Assembly: GCA_001564275.1 (NCBI GenBank)
Contig: LKND01000024.1
Location: forward strand, 1-36,079
Length of the DNA stretch: 36,079 bases
Direction of reading: 5' to 3'
From: Natrialbaceae archaeon Tc-Br11_E2g14
GTDB lineage: Archaea > Halobacteriota > Halobacteria > Halobacteriales > Natrialbaceae
The notes below the pieces were generated by a model. The model made no database searches. It worked only from the letters and a program-made list of their open reading frames with translations, and was not told where the DNA came from. Below, in pieces: positions 17,296 through 25,836 of the stretch (positions are counted from its first letter, which is position 1; the number at the start of each line of letters is the position of its first letter). The position numbers and the translations under genes were made by a program.

Positions 17296-19032
17296 TTAGG
17301 TCGTGTCCGCGTACAGTCGCTCGAGTCGTTCGAGCGAGTCGGCGTCCCCCGGCGTCTTGTCCGCTCGCACGCCGACGAACCGCGGGAAGCGCAACGCGTA
17401 CCCCGAATCGTACGTCGGTGAGGGCTGGATCTCCTCGTAGCCGACCTCGAAGACGACGGCAGGGTCGATGTCGACGGTCTTGCCATCTTCGGTACGGATG
17501 TACCCCTCGAGGCGCTCAGTGAGGGCCGCCAGCGTTTCGTCGGTGATGCCGGTGGCCACTTTGCCGACGGTTGCGTAACCACCGGCTCCGTCGTCGCCCG
17601 TATCCGCCACACGAACGGATACCTCGAACGTGCCGAGGAAGGTCGCGCGACGGCCTTCACCCCACTCGGCACCCGTGACCACGCAATCGAGGGTCTCGAC
17701 GTCTGGTTTGCGCTTCAGCCACTGCTTCCCGCGCCGGCCCGGATCGTACGTCGAGGTCGGGTCCTTGAGCATGATGCCTTCGTGACCGGCCTCGAGTGCC
17801 GCCGCGTCGATGGCCTCGATACGGTCGGGATCGTCGGTGAACCAGCGGTTTGCGGGGCCGCCGCCGACGGCCAAATTCGGCGCTTCGCCCGCGGACGTCC
17901 CGGCGGAGGCGGTCCCCAGCAGCTCGGTCAGTCGCTCGTGACGGGTCTCGAGTGGGGCCTCGAGCAAGTCCTCGCCATCGACGTGCAGACAATCGAAGAA
18001 CACTGGCGTGAGGCGAACGTCCTCACGAGCCCGCGCAACATCGTGTTTCCGCCGAAAGCGCCGGAGGACCGCCTGGAAAGCGAGTGGCGTGCCCGCGTCG
18101 TCGACGGCGACGACCTCCCCGTCGAGGATCACCGGGCACTGGATCGTGTCCTCGGCAAATTCCACGACCTCTGGCAACGCGTCGGTCACGTCCTCCATAT
18201 TCCGCGAAAATACCCAAGAGCCCTCACCGGGGACGTAATGGACCTGCACCCGGGCCCCATCGTACTTCCACTCGACGGCCGCGTCCCCCCAGGCCTCGAG
18301 GGCGTCGGTCACGGTCCCCGCCTGCGCGAGCATGGCCTGAACGGGGCGGCCAACCTCGAGCGTGAGGCCCTCGAGGGCGGCCTGGCCGTCCGCACGGGCC
18401 ACGCGAGCGACCCGGCCGTAGTCGTTCGACACCTGCTGGGCGCGGACGACGGCCTCGACCGGCACGTCGAACGCCTCGACGATGGCGTCCCGAACGGTTC
18501 CGAACCCCACGCCGATACGCATTTCCCCGAGGACGAGGCGTGCGAGGTAGCGGGCCTCCAACGGGGTACAGCGGTTGAACAGCGAAAAGAGGCGGTCGAC
18601 CTTCGTCCCGTGGCTGCCGTCGCCGTCGGTGGTCGCAAGCGCCTCGAGGCTGGCGTGGATCTCCCCAACCGCCAATGCCCCGGTCCCGCTGGCGGCACCA
18701 CCGCCGAACGCACCCAGCCCGGCCTGCCCGCCGAACTCGTATCCGGCGGCGACGGCCCCGATTTCACCGACGCTCGCGACGTCGTCCTCGACGTCGTCGT
18801 CGGTCACGTTGGGACCTGCGGCCCGGGCGATCGCCTCGTAACACGTTCGTGGGCCGACATCGAGTTTGCGCCCGTCCCAGGCCGGGAACACCTGCCCCTG
18901 GACGAAGCGGGCGACGACCTCAAGGTCCGTCCCCGCCTCGGTCAGCAGGTCGGCGACGTGAGCGGTGATCTCGAGGTCGGCGGGTTCGGCCTCGATGGCG
19001 GCGCAGTGGTCGGCGAACGTGGCGAACTCCAT
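17296..19032 (-). CDS. ligA: ATP-dependent DNA ligase
   Basis: Replicative archaeal ligase that seals nicks between Okazaki fragments. The protein has 578 residues. The N-terminal DNA-binding domain is at 1-220. The adenylation domain carries the nucleotide-accepting Lys256 in WKYDGARVQVHY, then FSRNMEDVT, LDGEVVAVD and EGIMLKDPTSTYDPGRRGKQWLK (described as separate conserved motifs). The OB-fold follows to the C-terminus (GYALRFPRFVGVRADKTP). A Gly/Ala-rich insertion at about 100-120 is common in haloarchaeal forms. The gene name varies between genomes (lig or ligA). The start is the ATG at 19032. Confidence 0.94.
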   Translation of the reverse strand: MEFATFADHCAAIEAEPADLEITAHVADLLTEAGTDLEVVARFVQGQVFPAWDGRKLDVGPRTCYEAIARAAGPNVTDDDVEDDVASVGEIGAVAAGYEFGGQAGLGAFGGGAASGTGALAVGEIHASLEALATTDGDGSHGTKVDRLFSLFNRCTPLEARYLARLVLGEMRIGVGFGTVRDAIVEAFDVPVEAVVRAQQVSNDYGRVARVARADGQAALEGLTLEVGRPVQAMLAQAGTVTDALEAWGDAAVEWKYDGARVQVHYVPGEGSWVFSRNMEDVTDALPEVVEFAEDTIQCPVILDGEVVAVDDAGTPLAFQAVLRRFRRKHDVARAREDVRLTPVFFDCLHVDGEDLLEAPLETRHERLTELLGTASAGTSAGEAPNLAVGGGPANRWFTDDPDRIEAIDAAALEAGHEGIMLKDPTSTYDPGRRGKQWLKRKPDVETLDCVVTGAEWGEGRRATFLGTFEVSVRVADTGDDGAGGYATVGKVATGITDETLAALTERLEGYIRTEDGKTVDIDPAVVFEVGYEEIQPSPTYDSGYALRFPRFVGVRADKTPGDADSLERLERLYADTT

Positions 19033-19129
19033 CGGGTGGCAGTAGGCGGTGGCCGTCGCTTAAGCGATTCGAGACGGTCCCACGGGCGCCAGGTCCGTCC
19101 CGGTCAGCAGACGACCGGCTTGACCTCAT

Positions 19130-19165
19130 CCCACGCCTGAAGACGCGGGAATCCCACCATGGGAT
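19130..19165. repeat. two adjacent hairpins between the small zinc protein gene and ligase
   Basis: The first is CCCACGCC/GACGCGGG around a TGAA loop (19130-19149, two mismatches); the second is a perfect ATCCCA/TGGGAT around CCA (19151-19165), two bases from the stop codon at 19167. They may act as the 3' end of the upstream gene. The first hairpin with its TGAA loop also resembles the subterminal hairpins of haloarchaeal IS200/IS605-type elements, but no transposase or second end is seen. Confidence 0.4.
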
Positions 19166-19166
19166 A

Positions 19167-19394
19167 TCAGGGCTTGTGCGTGAAGAGCACCGGCTTGCCG
19201 TCTTCGACGGCGGTACAGAGGTCAAGAGGGATCGTCTGGTTGAGACTCGTGTGCTCGTCCTTGCAGACGACCATGTCGTCGAAGGGTTCCTCGCACGCCG
19301 GACAGGTGAGTCCAACGGTGTTCTGGTACTGCTTGATCGAGTCGTTCTCCTCGCGCAGCGTCGCCGAGGAGACGAACTTCTCGAACTGCTCCAT
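19167..19394 (-). CDS. small zinc-binding protein (DUF7385/flagella-cluster-like), 75 aa
   Basis: A 75-residue acidic protein: N-terminal helix (EKFVSSATLREENDSIKQYQ), then TVGLTCPACEEPFDDMVVC with a CxxC pair, and a C-terminal strand PVLFTHKP. The layout resembles the small haloarchaeal proteins labelled flagella cluster protein or DUF7385; this link is from memory and uncertain. The ATG at 19394 is preferred, since the upstream in-frame extension is antisense to the hydrolase gene and not acidic. It diverges from the hydrolase gene. Confidence 0.7.
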   Translation of the reverse strand: MEQFEKFVSSATLREENDSIKQYQNTVGLTCPACEEPFDDMVVCKDEHTSLNQTIPLDLCTAVEDGKPVLFTHKP

Positions 19395-19512
19395 GCCAGG
19401 GTATGCGTAGAACGCCAGCAAAAGTGTTGCTCCACCTGTGACGTGCCGGGAATCGGGTTCGTCGACCGCTCGAGCGCTTGTCTTTTTGGTCGGTCCCCGC
19501 GAAGGTCGACGT

Positions 19513-20280
19513 ATGCGACACCGCGTATTCAACGAGGACGGCGACACGGACCTCGTGTTCGTGATGGGATACGGCAACCGCTGGACACACCAGAACGTCG
19601 GGTGGCTGATCGAGACGCTCGCGGAGGCCCCCGAAAACTATCGGATCCACGCCTTCGAGTTGCCCACGAACATCACCGACTTCAAGGCCGACTGGCTCGA
19701 GCCGGTCGCCGAGTACGTCCTCGACCTCGAGGAGTACCAGTTGTTGGCCCACAGCGCGGGATCGCTGATCGCCCAGGCACTCGATGGGGCCGACACGCAC
19801 GTCTATCTGAGCCCGTGGTGGGGCTACGGCGAGGGCCACGGCGACCTGGTCCTGGACCTGGTTTCAAAACTCCCGACGAGTGCGCCCATTCTCCCGCGCG
19901 GGGAGACCCCGAAGGCCGCGATCGGTGATCTCGCGACCGACCACCAGATGGCCACCGGACCCGACTGGGTCTCGCCGACGTTTATTCGCGAGACTCGACG
20001 CGCACAGGCCGAGTTACTCAGCATCGATCACGATGCCGTCGTCTTCTGTTCGCTCCGGGACCCGATCATCGACTGCCGACCGATCGGCGAACGCGTGCCC
20101 GCCGAACATGTCGTCCTCTACGACGGCGGCCACGAGCTGTTCTCCTCGAGCGTTCGAGACCGGTACGTGGATATCCTGTACGACGCGCTCGCGGAAGGGG
20201 CGAAAGCCGTCGAGGACCGTGGGATCGTTCCCGTCGAGGAACGGACACTCGAAGACCCGGCGGGACTCGAAGCGGAGTGA
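19513..20280 (+). CDS. alpha/beta-hydrolase fold protein, 255 aa
   Basis: Predicted cytoplasmic alpha/beta hydrolase. A triad can be read: Ser81 in LLAHSAGSL (elbow with Ala in place of the first Gly), Asp183 in SLRDPIID and His207 in YDGGHELF. The oxyanion region is VFVMGYGNRWT near the N-terminus. The substrate is unknown. The start at 19513 is chosen over an upstream Cys/Arg-rich extension. It diverges from the small zinc protein gene and converges with the winged-helix gene (56-base gap). Confidence 0.8.
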   Translation: MRHRVFNEDGDTDLVFVMGYGNRWTHQNVGWLIETLAEAPENYRIHAFELPTNITDFKADWLEPVAEYVLDLEEYQLLAHSAGSLIAQALDGADTHVYLSPWWGYGEGHGDLVLDLVSKLPTSAPILPRGETPKAAIGDLATDHQMATGPDWVSPTFIRETRRAQAELLSIDHDAVVFCSLRDPIIDCRPIGERVPAEHVVLYDGGHELFSSSVRDRYVDILYDALAEGAKAVEDRGIVPVEERTLEDPAGLEAE

Positions 20281-20335
20281 GCGTGGGCACACTCGAGAAG
20301 CGTGTCGCGAACGCGACGGCCCCGCTGGCCGCTCA

Positions 20336-20851
20336 CTACGAACCAAACGGCACGGTGAAGCGCCCGCGGTTCGACCGCGAGTGGGCGAGTGACAGAGCCA
20401 GGGTGCCCAGACAGAGCGCGAGCGCCACGGGTGCCAGCGAGACGATGCCGGTGACCAACACGACCACCGCCAGCAGCGTCGTCACCCCTGTCAACCCGGC
20501 GTAGTACCAGTGCCATGCTCGTGTGGGCTCGAGGCGACGATCCAGGTACGGTTCGAACAGGTCGGGGCTGGGTAGCAGTTCGATGCGGTGGGCATCGGGG
20601 TCCCAGTCGACGATCCCGTGGTCCTCGAGCATGGGGAGGTGGGTCTGGTAGAGCGAAATGTAGACTCGCCGTCGCTGGGCCCGCGTCACTTCGTCGGTAG
20701 TCGTCTCGTTCTCCCAGGCGGCGACCCGCTCGACCAGCGGCGAGAGGTCACAGGCACCGTCCTGACGGGTGAGGTACTGGACGGCCTGCCGGCGGCGCGC
20801 GTTGCTAAACACGTCGAACAGTTCGGCCTGGGAGAGCGACCCGTCGGTCAT
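20336..20851 (-). CDS. winged-helix (DUF7344-type) protein with two membrane helices, 171 aa
   Basis: Residues 8-95 form a haloarchaeal DUF7344-type winged helix (ELFDVFSNARRRQAVQYL and YISLYQTHLPMLEDHGIVDWD). Two hydrophobic helices follow (about 108-150). The protein is therefore likely membrane-anchored with a cytoplasmic DNA-binding-like domain. The ATG at 20851 fits the domain start; a GTG at 20935 would add 28 residues and is better spaced from a TATA-like word near 20960, so the start is not certain. It is divergent from the glycan operon and could regulate it; this is inference. Confidence 0.75.
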   Translation of the reverse strand: MTDGSLSQAELFDVFSNARRRQAVQYLTRQDGACDLSPLVERVAAWENETTTDEVTRAQRRRVYISLYQTHLPMLEDHGIVDWDPDAHRIELLPSPDLFEPYLDRRLEPTRAWHWYYAGLTGVTTLLAVVVLVTGIVSLAPVALALCLGTLALSLAHSRSNRGRFTVPFGS

Positions 20852-21278
20852 CGTCGTCGGGAACCCTGGCCTCGAGACGGACCACGGGGTCGACCGGAGA
20901 GACGGGAACACGGCGTCATCGATAGGTTCACACACCGGTGTGGGTGTGATACGCCCTTTACTATCTATCGACTACCCGATCGAAAGCCGGTAGTACCCAT
21001 CAGCGACCGTGACATCCATCGACAACGGCACGTTTGTGCGCTCCCGCTCGACTCCAGGGGACCTGTCGTGCCCACAGTCGTTGCCCCCACCGGGTCTCCA
21101 GGGGAGGGCCGTCACCTGTAACGGACCGCTACCCGGCCGTCAGGTCGGGGATAACAAAGCCCGGTTACCGGAAGGTCCTACGTGATTACCCACATCGGGT
21201 AGCGATCTCCATGCACAGGAACTGTACTCGAGCGGTCGACCCGCTGGCATCGAATTGGCAAACGAGAGGTGCGTCGTG
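20852..21278. other. divergent intergenic region before the glycan operon
   Basis: Contains a 12-bp perfect palindrome CACACCGGTGTG (20931-20942), a wider dyad of TCGATAG and CTATCGA words flanking it, and GATAAC followed by GGTTACCGG (21150-21172). GAGGT (21266-21270) eight bases before the GTG at 21279 is the likely ribosome-binding site of the first glycan gene. No gene is seen. Confidence 0.5.
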
Positions 21279-21926
21279 GTGAGCACGGACGAGGACGTCC
21301 ACCCACGCGGCGAGCGACAGTCCGGCGAGGGGAGTCAGGCTCACGACTCGAGGACCTGTGGCGAGGACGCCACGATCGATCCGGGCGCCACGCTCGGTTA
21401 CGGGGCCGGCGAGGCGTTCGGCCCGACGACGATCGGTGATCGGGCGACGATCCGCCACGGCTCTGTCGTCTACGGCGACGTGGCCATCGGCGACGACTTC
21501 ACCACCGGCCACGATGTCCTCGTGCGCGAGGAAACCATTATCGGCGACGATGTCCTCCTCGGCACGAAGACGGTCGTCGACGGACGGACAGAAATCGGGT
21601 CACACGTCAGCGTGCAGTCGGCGGTGTACATCCCCACCGACACCGTCATCGGTGACAACGTCTTTATCGGCCCCGGCGCGGTCCTCACCAACGACCCCTA
21701 TCCGATTCGCACGGACGTCGACCTCGAGGGACCGACCATCGAGGACGGCGCGTCGATCGGCGCGAACGCCACCCTCCTCCCCGGAGTCACCGTCGGCGAG
21801 AACGCCTTCGTTGCCGCGGGCGCGGTCGTCGCGGATGACGTCCCCCCGAACCGCCTCGCCGTCGGCACTCCGGCGAAACCACATCCGCTTCCGGCACCCC
21901 TCGAGGGGCCGAACAGACTCGAATGA
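21279..21926 (+). CDS. left-handed beta-helix N-acetyltransferase (WbpD/WlbB-like)
   Basis: The 215 residues are mostly hexapeptide repeats of the LbH type (IGDRATIRHGSVVYGDVAIG, IGDDVLLGTKTVV, VIGDNVFIGPGAVLTND and others), the signature of trimeric acyltransferases. Together with the next three genes it fits the acetylation of a UDP-3-amino-3-deoxy uronic acid to the 2,3-diacetamido sugar. The start is placed at GTG 21279 with GAGGT eight bases upstream; GTG 21276 and a TTG at 21255 are alternatives. The stop overlaps the next start as ATGA. Confidence 0.85.
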   Translation: MSTDEDVHPRGERQSGEGSQAHDSRTCGEDATIDPGATLGYGAGEAFGPTTIGDRATIRHGSVVYGDVAIGDDFTTGHDVLVREETIIGDDVLLGTKTVVDGRTEIGSHVSVQSAVYIPTDTVIGDNVFIGPGAVLTNDPYPIRTDVDLEGPTIEDGASIGANATLLPGVTVGENAFVAAGAVVADDVPPNRLAVGTPAKPHPLPAPLEGPNRLE

Positions 21927-23053
21927 GCCGCATACAGCCGGACGAGCGGGTGTCGATCGCCGACCCCGACGTCAGCGATACGGCGGTCGATCGCGTGCAG
22001 GAACTCCTCGAGACCGGCCAACTGGCAGACGGCCCCGAGGTTCGACAGTTCGAACGCGAGTTCGCCAGCTACGTCGGGGCCGACCACGCCGTCGCGACCT
22101 CGAACGGCACGACGGCACTCGTGGCCGGCCTCGAGGCCCTGGGACTCGAGTCGGGGGACGCCGTCGTCACCAGCCCGTTTTCCTTCGTCGCGAGCGCGAA
22201 CGCGATCCGACTGGCGGGCGGAACGCCGGTCTTCGCCGACGTCGACCCCGAGACGTACGTCATCGATCCCGCCCGCGTCGAGCAGGTGGTTCGCGACCGA
22301 GCGGACGTCGTCGGGATCCTGCCGGTCCACCTCTACGGTCTACCGACCCCCATGGATCACCTCCTCGAGGTTGCCAACGAGCACGACCTGTTCGTCCTCG
22401 AGGACGCCTGCCAGGCTCACGGGGCCGCCATCGACGGTCACCCGGTGGGGAGTCTCGGCGACGCCGCTGCCTTCTCCTTTTACCCGACAAAGAACATGAC
22501 GACCGGCGAGGGCGGCATGCTTACCACCACACGGGAGGACGTCGCCGAGGCCGCAGAAGGGTACGTGAACCACGGGCGAGACGCCTCTGGCGACCGGGGC
22601 TATGGCCACGTCGAGCTTGGGAGCAACCACCGGATGACCAGTCTCGCGGCTGCTATCGGACGCACCCAACTCGAGCGCTTGCCGGCGTTCACCGCGGCGA
22701 GACAGGACACCGCCGCGGCGTACGATCGGGGCCTCGCCGATTGCTCCATCGAGACGCCAACGGTGCCCGACGGGTACGAACACGTCTACCACCAGTACAC
22801 CGTCGCGACTGACGATCGGGAGGCCCTCGCGACGTGGCTCGGTGATCACGGAATCGACACGGCCGTTTACTACCCGACACCGATCCATCGCCAACCCGCC
22901 TACGAGAGCGTGAGCACCGCGGCCGTCCGGCTTCCCAACGCCGAACGCGCCGCTGAGCGCGTGCTCTCTCTCCCCGTTCACCCGAACGTCACCCGCGACC
23001 AGCGCCAGCGGGTGATCGAGACGATCACCGCGTTCGACGACTCACGGACCTGA
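21923..23053 (+). CDS. DegT/DnrJ/EryC1 sugar aminotransferase (WbpE-like)
   Basis: PLP-dependent aminotransferase of 376 residues acting on nucleotide-linked keto-sugars. Lys190 in FSFYPTKNMTTGEGG is the Schiff-base residue, Asp161 in LEDACQAHGA contacts the PLP nitrogen, and SNGTTAL (60-66) binds phosphate. In this context the likely substrate is the UDP-3-keto-2-acetamido uronic acid made by the next gene product. It overlaps the neighbours at both ends (ATGA and TGATG), so the four genes are translationally coupled. Confidence 0.9.
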   Translation: MSRIQPDERVSIADPDVSDTAVDRVQELLETGQLADGPEVRQFEREFASYVGADHAVATSNGTTALVAGLEALGLESGDAVVTSPFSFVASANAIRLAGGTPVFADVDPETYVIDPARVEQVVRDRADVVGILPVHLYGLPTPMDHLLEVANEHDLFVLEDACQAHGAAIDGHPVGSLGDAAAFSFYPTKNMTTGEGGMLTTTREDVAEAAEGYVNHGRDASGDRGYGHVELGSNHRMTSLAAAIGRTQLERLPAFTAARQDTAAAYDRGLADCSIETPTVPDGYEHVYHQYTVATDDREALATWLGDHGIDTAVYYPTPIHRQPAYESVSTAAVRLPNAERAAERVLSLPVHPNVTRDQRQRVIETITAFDDSRT

Positions 23054-24057
23054 TGACGATGACCGCCACCACTACGCAAGCCAACGATCACGACCGCCCC
23101 CTCCGCGCCGGCGTTCTCGGCGTGGGTTCCATGGGCGAAAACCACGCCAGAGTCTACAGCGAACTGCAGGGCGTCGACCTCGTCGGCGTCACCGACCTCG
23201 ACAGCGAACTCGCCGAGGGAGTCGCCAGACGGTACGGGACGACCGCCCTGCCCAAGGCCGATCTGCTCGCCGCCTGCGACCTCGTCAGCGTCGCCGTCCC
23301 GACTGGGGCCCACCACGACGCTGTCACCGACTGCTTCGACGCCGGCGTCAACGTTCTCGTCGAGAAGCCAGTCGCCGAGACGGTCGAGCAAGGCCGGGCC
23401 CTCGAGCGACAGGCGGCCGAACGCGACCTCGTCCTCCAGGTGGGCCACGTCGAGCGATTCAACCCGGCGGTCGAGACGCTCGAGGCCGTCATCGCGGACC
23501 TCGATGTGATCGCCGTCGAGGCCGAACGCCTGGGACCGCCCGTCGACCGGACGGTCACCGATCCAGTAGTGAACGACCTGATGATCCACGACGTCGACGT
23601 CGTGCGGTCGCTGTTCGACGGCGAACTCACCGTCCTCTCGGCGATGAGCACCGACGACGGGCAGTACGCCACCGCCACGATGACCTGTGACGACGCCATC
23701 GTCTCCCTGCGGGCGAGTCGGCGGACCCAGAAGAAGGTGCGTCGGCTGACGGTGACGGCCCAGGAGTGTCTCGTCGAGGTCGACTACCTTCAACAGTCGG
23801 TGCTGATCCACCGGGATTCCTATCCCGAGTACGTCACTGACGAGGGGCGCAACCGCCACCGACACGAGAGCGTCGTCGAGCGCCCTCGGGTGGACAACGG
23901 CGAACCCCTCAAGCGCGAACTCGAGGCGTTCGTGACGGCGGTCCGTGCGGGGAGTGAACCGCCGGTGACGGCCGGCGACGGCATCGCCGCCCTCGAGACG
24001 ATCGAGCGGATCAACCGGTACGTCGCCGACGTGGACGGGGAACTGGTGGCACGATGA
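23053..24057 (+). CDS. Gfo/Idh/MocA-family sugar dehydrogenase (WbpB-like)
   Basis: NAD-dependent oxidoreductase of 334 residues. The Rossmann motif GVLGVGSMGENHARV is at 20-34 and the conserved EKP at 104-106. Members next to WbpE- and WbpD-like genes oxidise C3 of UDP-GlcNAcA. A Cys/His pattern for metal is absent, as usual for the family. The start is shared with the preceding stop (TGATG) and the end overlaps the next gene (ATGA). Confidence 0.88.
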   Translation: MTMTATTTQANDHDRPLRAGVLGVGSMGENHARVYSELQGVDLVGVTDLDSELAEGVARRYGTTALPKADLLAACDLVSVAVPTGAHHDAVTDCFDAGVNVLVEKPVAETVEQGRALERQAAERDLVLQVGHVERFNPAVETLEAVIADLDVIAVEAERLGPPVDRTVTDPVVNDLMIHDVDVVRSLFDGELTVLSAMSTDDGQYATATMTCDDAIVSLRASRRTQKKVRRLTVTAQECLVEVDYLQQSVLIHRDSYPEYVTDEGRNRHRHESVVERPRVDNGEPLKRELEAFVTAVRAGSEPPVTAGDGIAALETIERINRYVADVDGELVAR

Positions 24058-25613
24058 ACGAGACCGGCGGGGGCGCGTCGATGCTGTACGACAGTCCGGC
24101 CGACGAGGCGAGCCAGCGCCGAGCCCTGACCGATGGCCAGCTCCCCGTGGCCGTCTACGGGTTGGGCAAGATGGGGCTCCCCCTCGCCGCGGTCTACGCC
24201 GAGGTGACGGGCGCGGTCACCGGCGTCGACGTCGACCCCGCGGTCGTGGCGAGCGTCACCGCCGGGGAGAGTCACGTCTCCGGTGAACCTGGACTCTCCA
24301 GCCTGATCGCCGACGTGGTCGAAACCGGTCGCCTCGAGGCGACCACCGACGGTGAGGCGGCCGCGGTGGCGGCTCGGGTTCACGTCGTCATCGTGCCGAC
24401 GTTGATCACCGACGACGCCCGCCCCGAGCCGGACCTGTCGGTCGTCGAAGCCGTCCTCGACGCCATCGCCGCCGGCCTCGCCCCGGGTGACCTCGTGATC
24501 GCCGAATCGACGCTCCCACCGGGGACCTGCCGCGACGTGATTCGACCCCATCTCGCCGCTGCGAGCGGGCTCGAGCCGGATGCGTTCGGGGTCGCCTTCT
24601 GTCCCGAGCGGACCGCCTCGGGGACCGCCCTCCGGGACATCCGTGGGCAGTATCCGAAGGTGGTTGGCGGCGTCGACGGCGAAAGTGGTCGGGCCGCCGC
24701 GCTCGTCTACGACACCCTCACGGATGGAGCCGTCCACCTCGTGAGCGACGCGACGACGGCGGAATCCGTGAAGGTCTTCGAGGGTGTCTATCGCGACGTC
24801 AACATCGCCCTGTCGAACCAGCTCGCGGGCACGGCTGTTGACCTGGACATCTCCGTCCGCGAAGTGATCGAGACGGCCAATCACATCCCGATGTGTCATC
24901 TCCACGATCCGGGGCCAGGCGTCGGCGGACACTGTATCCCGTACTACCCCCATTTCCTGCTCTCACAAACGGAGACGCCGCTCTCGCTCGTGGAACTCGG
25001 TCGGACGGTCAATCGCGAGATGCCCGCCCGTACGGTGGCCATGCTCGAGGGGGCACTCGCCAGCGACGGGATCGACCTCGAGGGGGCGAACGTGCTAGTT
25101 CTGGGGTTCACGTACCGACCAGGCGTCGAAGAGGTCAGGTCCTCGCCGGCGATCGACGTCGTCGCGCAACTGCAAGAGCGAGGCGCGACCCCGTGGGGCT
25201 GTGACCCGCTCGTCGATCCGGGCGAGTACGGCGCACAGCCGGTGGCCGTCGACGACCTCGGAGCGACGGGACGCAGCGACGCGACCACCGGGACCGAGCA
25301 GGCGACAGCCGAACACGACCCCGAGGCGGGTCACCCGCCGTTCGACGCCGCCATACTCGTCACTCCACAGGATGCCTTCGATCGGATCCCCTGGACCGCC
25401 CTCGAGCCCATGGTGGTTCTCGACGGGCGCGACGTCCTCGACCTCTCGGGGACCGACCACCGTGTGGTGACCATCGGCGGTGCTCGGAAGGGCCGCCCGC
25501 TGGTCATCCAGGGACGGGATGGCGACGGTGATGGTGGCAGTGAGCAAGCGCCACAAACTGGAACCTCGACCATCGGCCGACCGGCGACGTTCGACGCGGA
25601 ACAGGACGGTTGA
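24054..25613 (+). CDS. UDP-N-acetylhexosamine 6-dehydrogenase (WbpA/WecC-like)
   Basis: Four-electron dehydrogenase that turns UDP-GlcNAc or UDP-ManNAc into the uronic acid. Of its 519 residues, the NAD motif VYGLGKMGLPLAA is at 34-46, CPERTASG at 183-190, the central helix with SVKVFEGVYRDVNIALSNQ near 238-256, and the catalytic Cys294 is in GPGVGGHCIPYYPHF. An acidic insert (about 405-435) breaks the C-terminal UDP-binding domain, and an acidic tail follows. It supplies the substrate for the three genes before it, so the operon encodes one pathway. Confidence 0.88.
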   Translation: MNETGGGASMLYDSPADEASQRRALTDGQLPVAVYGLGKMGLPLAAVYAEVTGAVTGVDVDPAVVASVTAGESHVSGEPGLSSLIADVVETGRLEATTDGEAAAVAARVHVVIVPTLITDDARPEPDLSVVEAVLDAIAAGLAPGDLVIAESTLPPGTCRDVIRPHLAAASGLEPDAFGVAFCPERTASGTALRDIRGQYPKVVGGVDGESGRAAALVYDTLTDGAVHLVSDATTAESVKVFEGVYRDVNIALSNQLAGTAVDLDISVREVIETANHIPMCHLHDPGPGVGGHCIPYYPHFLLSQTETPLSLVELGRTVNREMPARTVAMLEGALASDGIDLEGANVLVLGFTYRPGVEEVRSSPAIDVVAQLQERGATPWGCDPLVDPGEYGAQPVAVDDLGATGRSDATTGTEQATAEHDPEAGHPPFDAAILVTPQDAFDRIPWTALEPMVVLDGRDVLDLSGTDHRVVTIGGARKGRPLVIQGRDGDGDGGSEQAPQTGTSTIGRPATFDAEQDG

Positions 25614-25836
25614 CCCTGCCCAAACGGTCGACTCGAGTACCCGAGCGATCGGGACTGCCGCTGGAACGCGGTTCGTACTCGGCTGGTCGGTTCGCCCGAG
25701 TGGGCCTACCCACGCTGGGGCCACGAGAAGCACTCGATTAACGATACGCCTGTACGGGTACTATCCACTCAATGGCATCGCCAGGGTCCCATCGAAACGG
25801 CTTCCCAAGGTGCATCCGCCACCGTGAGCGCGACGC

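Noticed and set aside
24380-25288. Minus-strand frames inside the UDP-sugar dehydrogenase gene
   Set aside because: Ser/Arg-rich antisense shadows of a gene with clear catalytic motifs.
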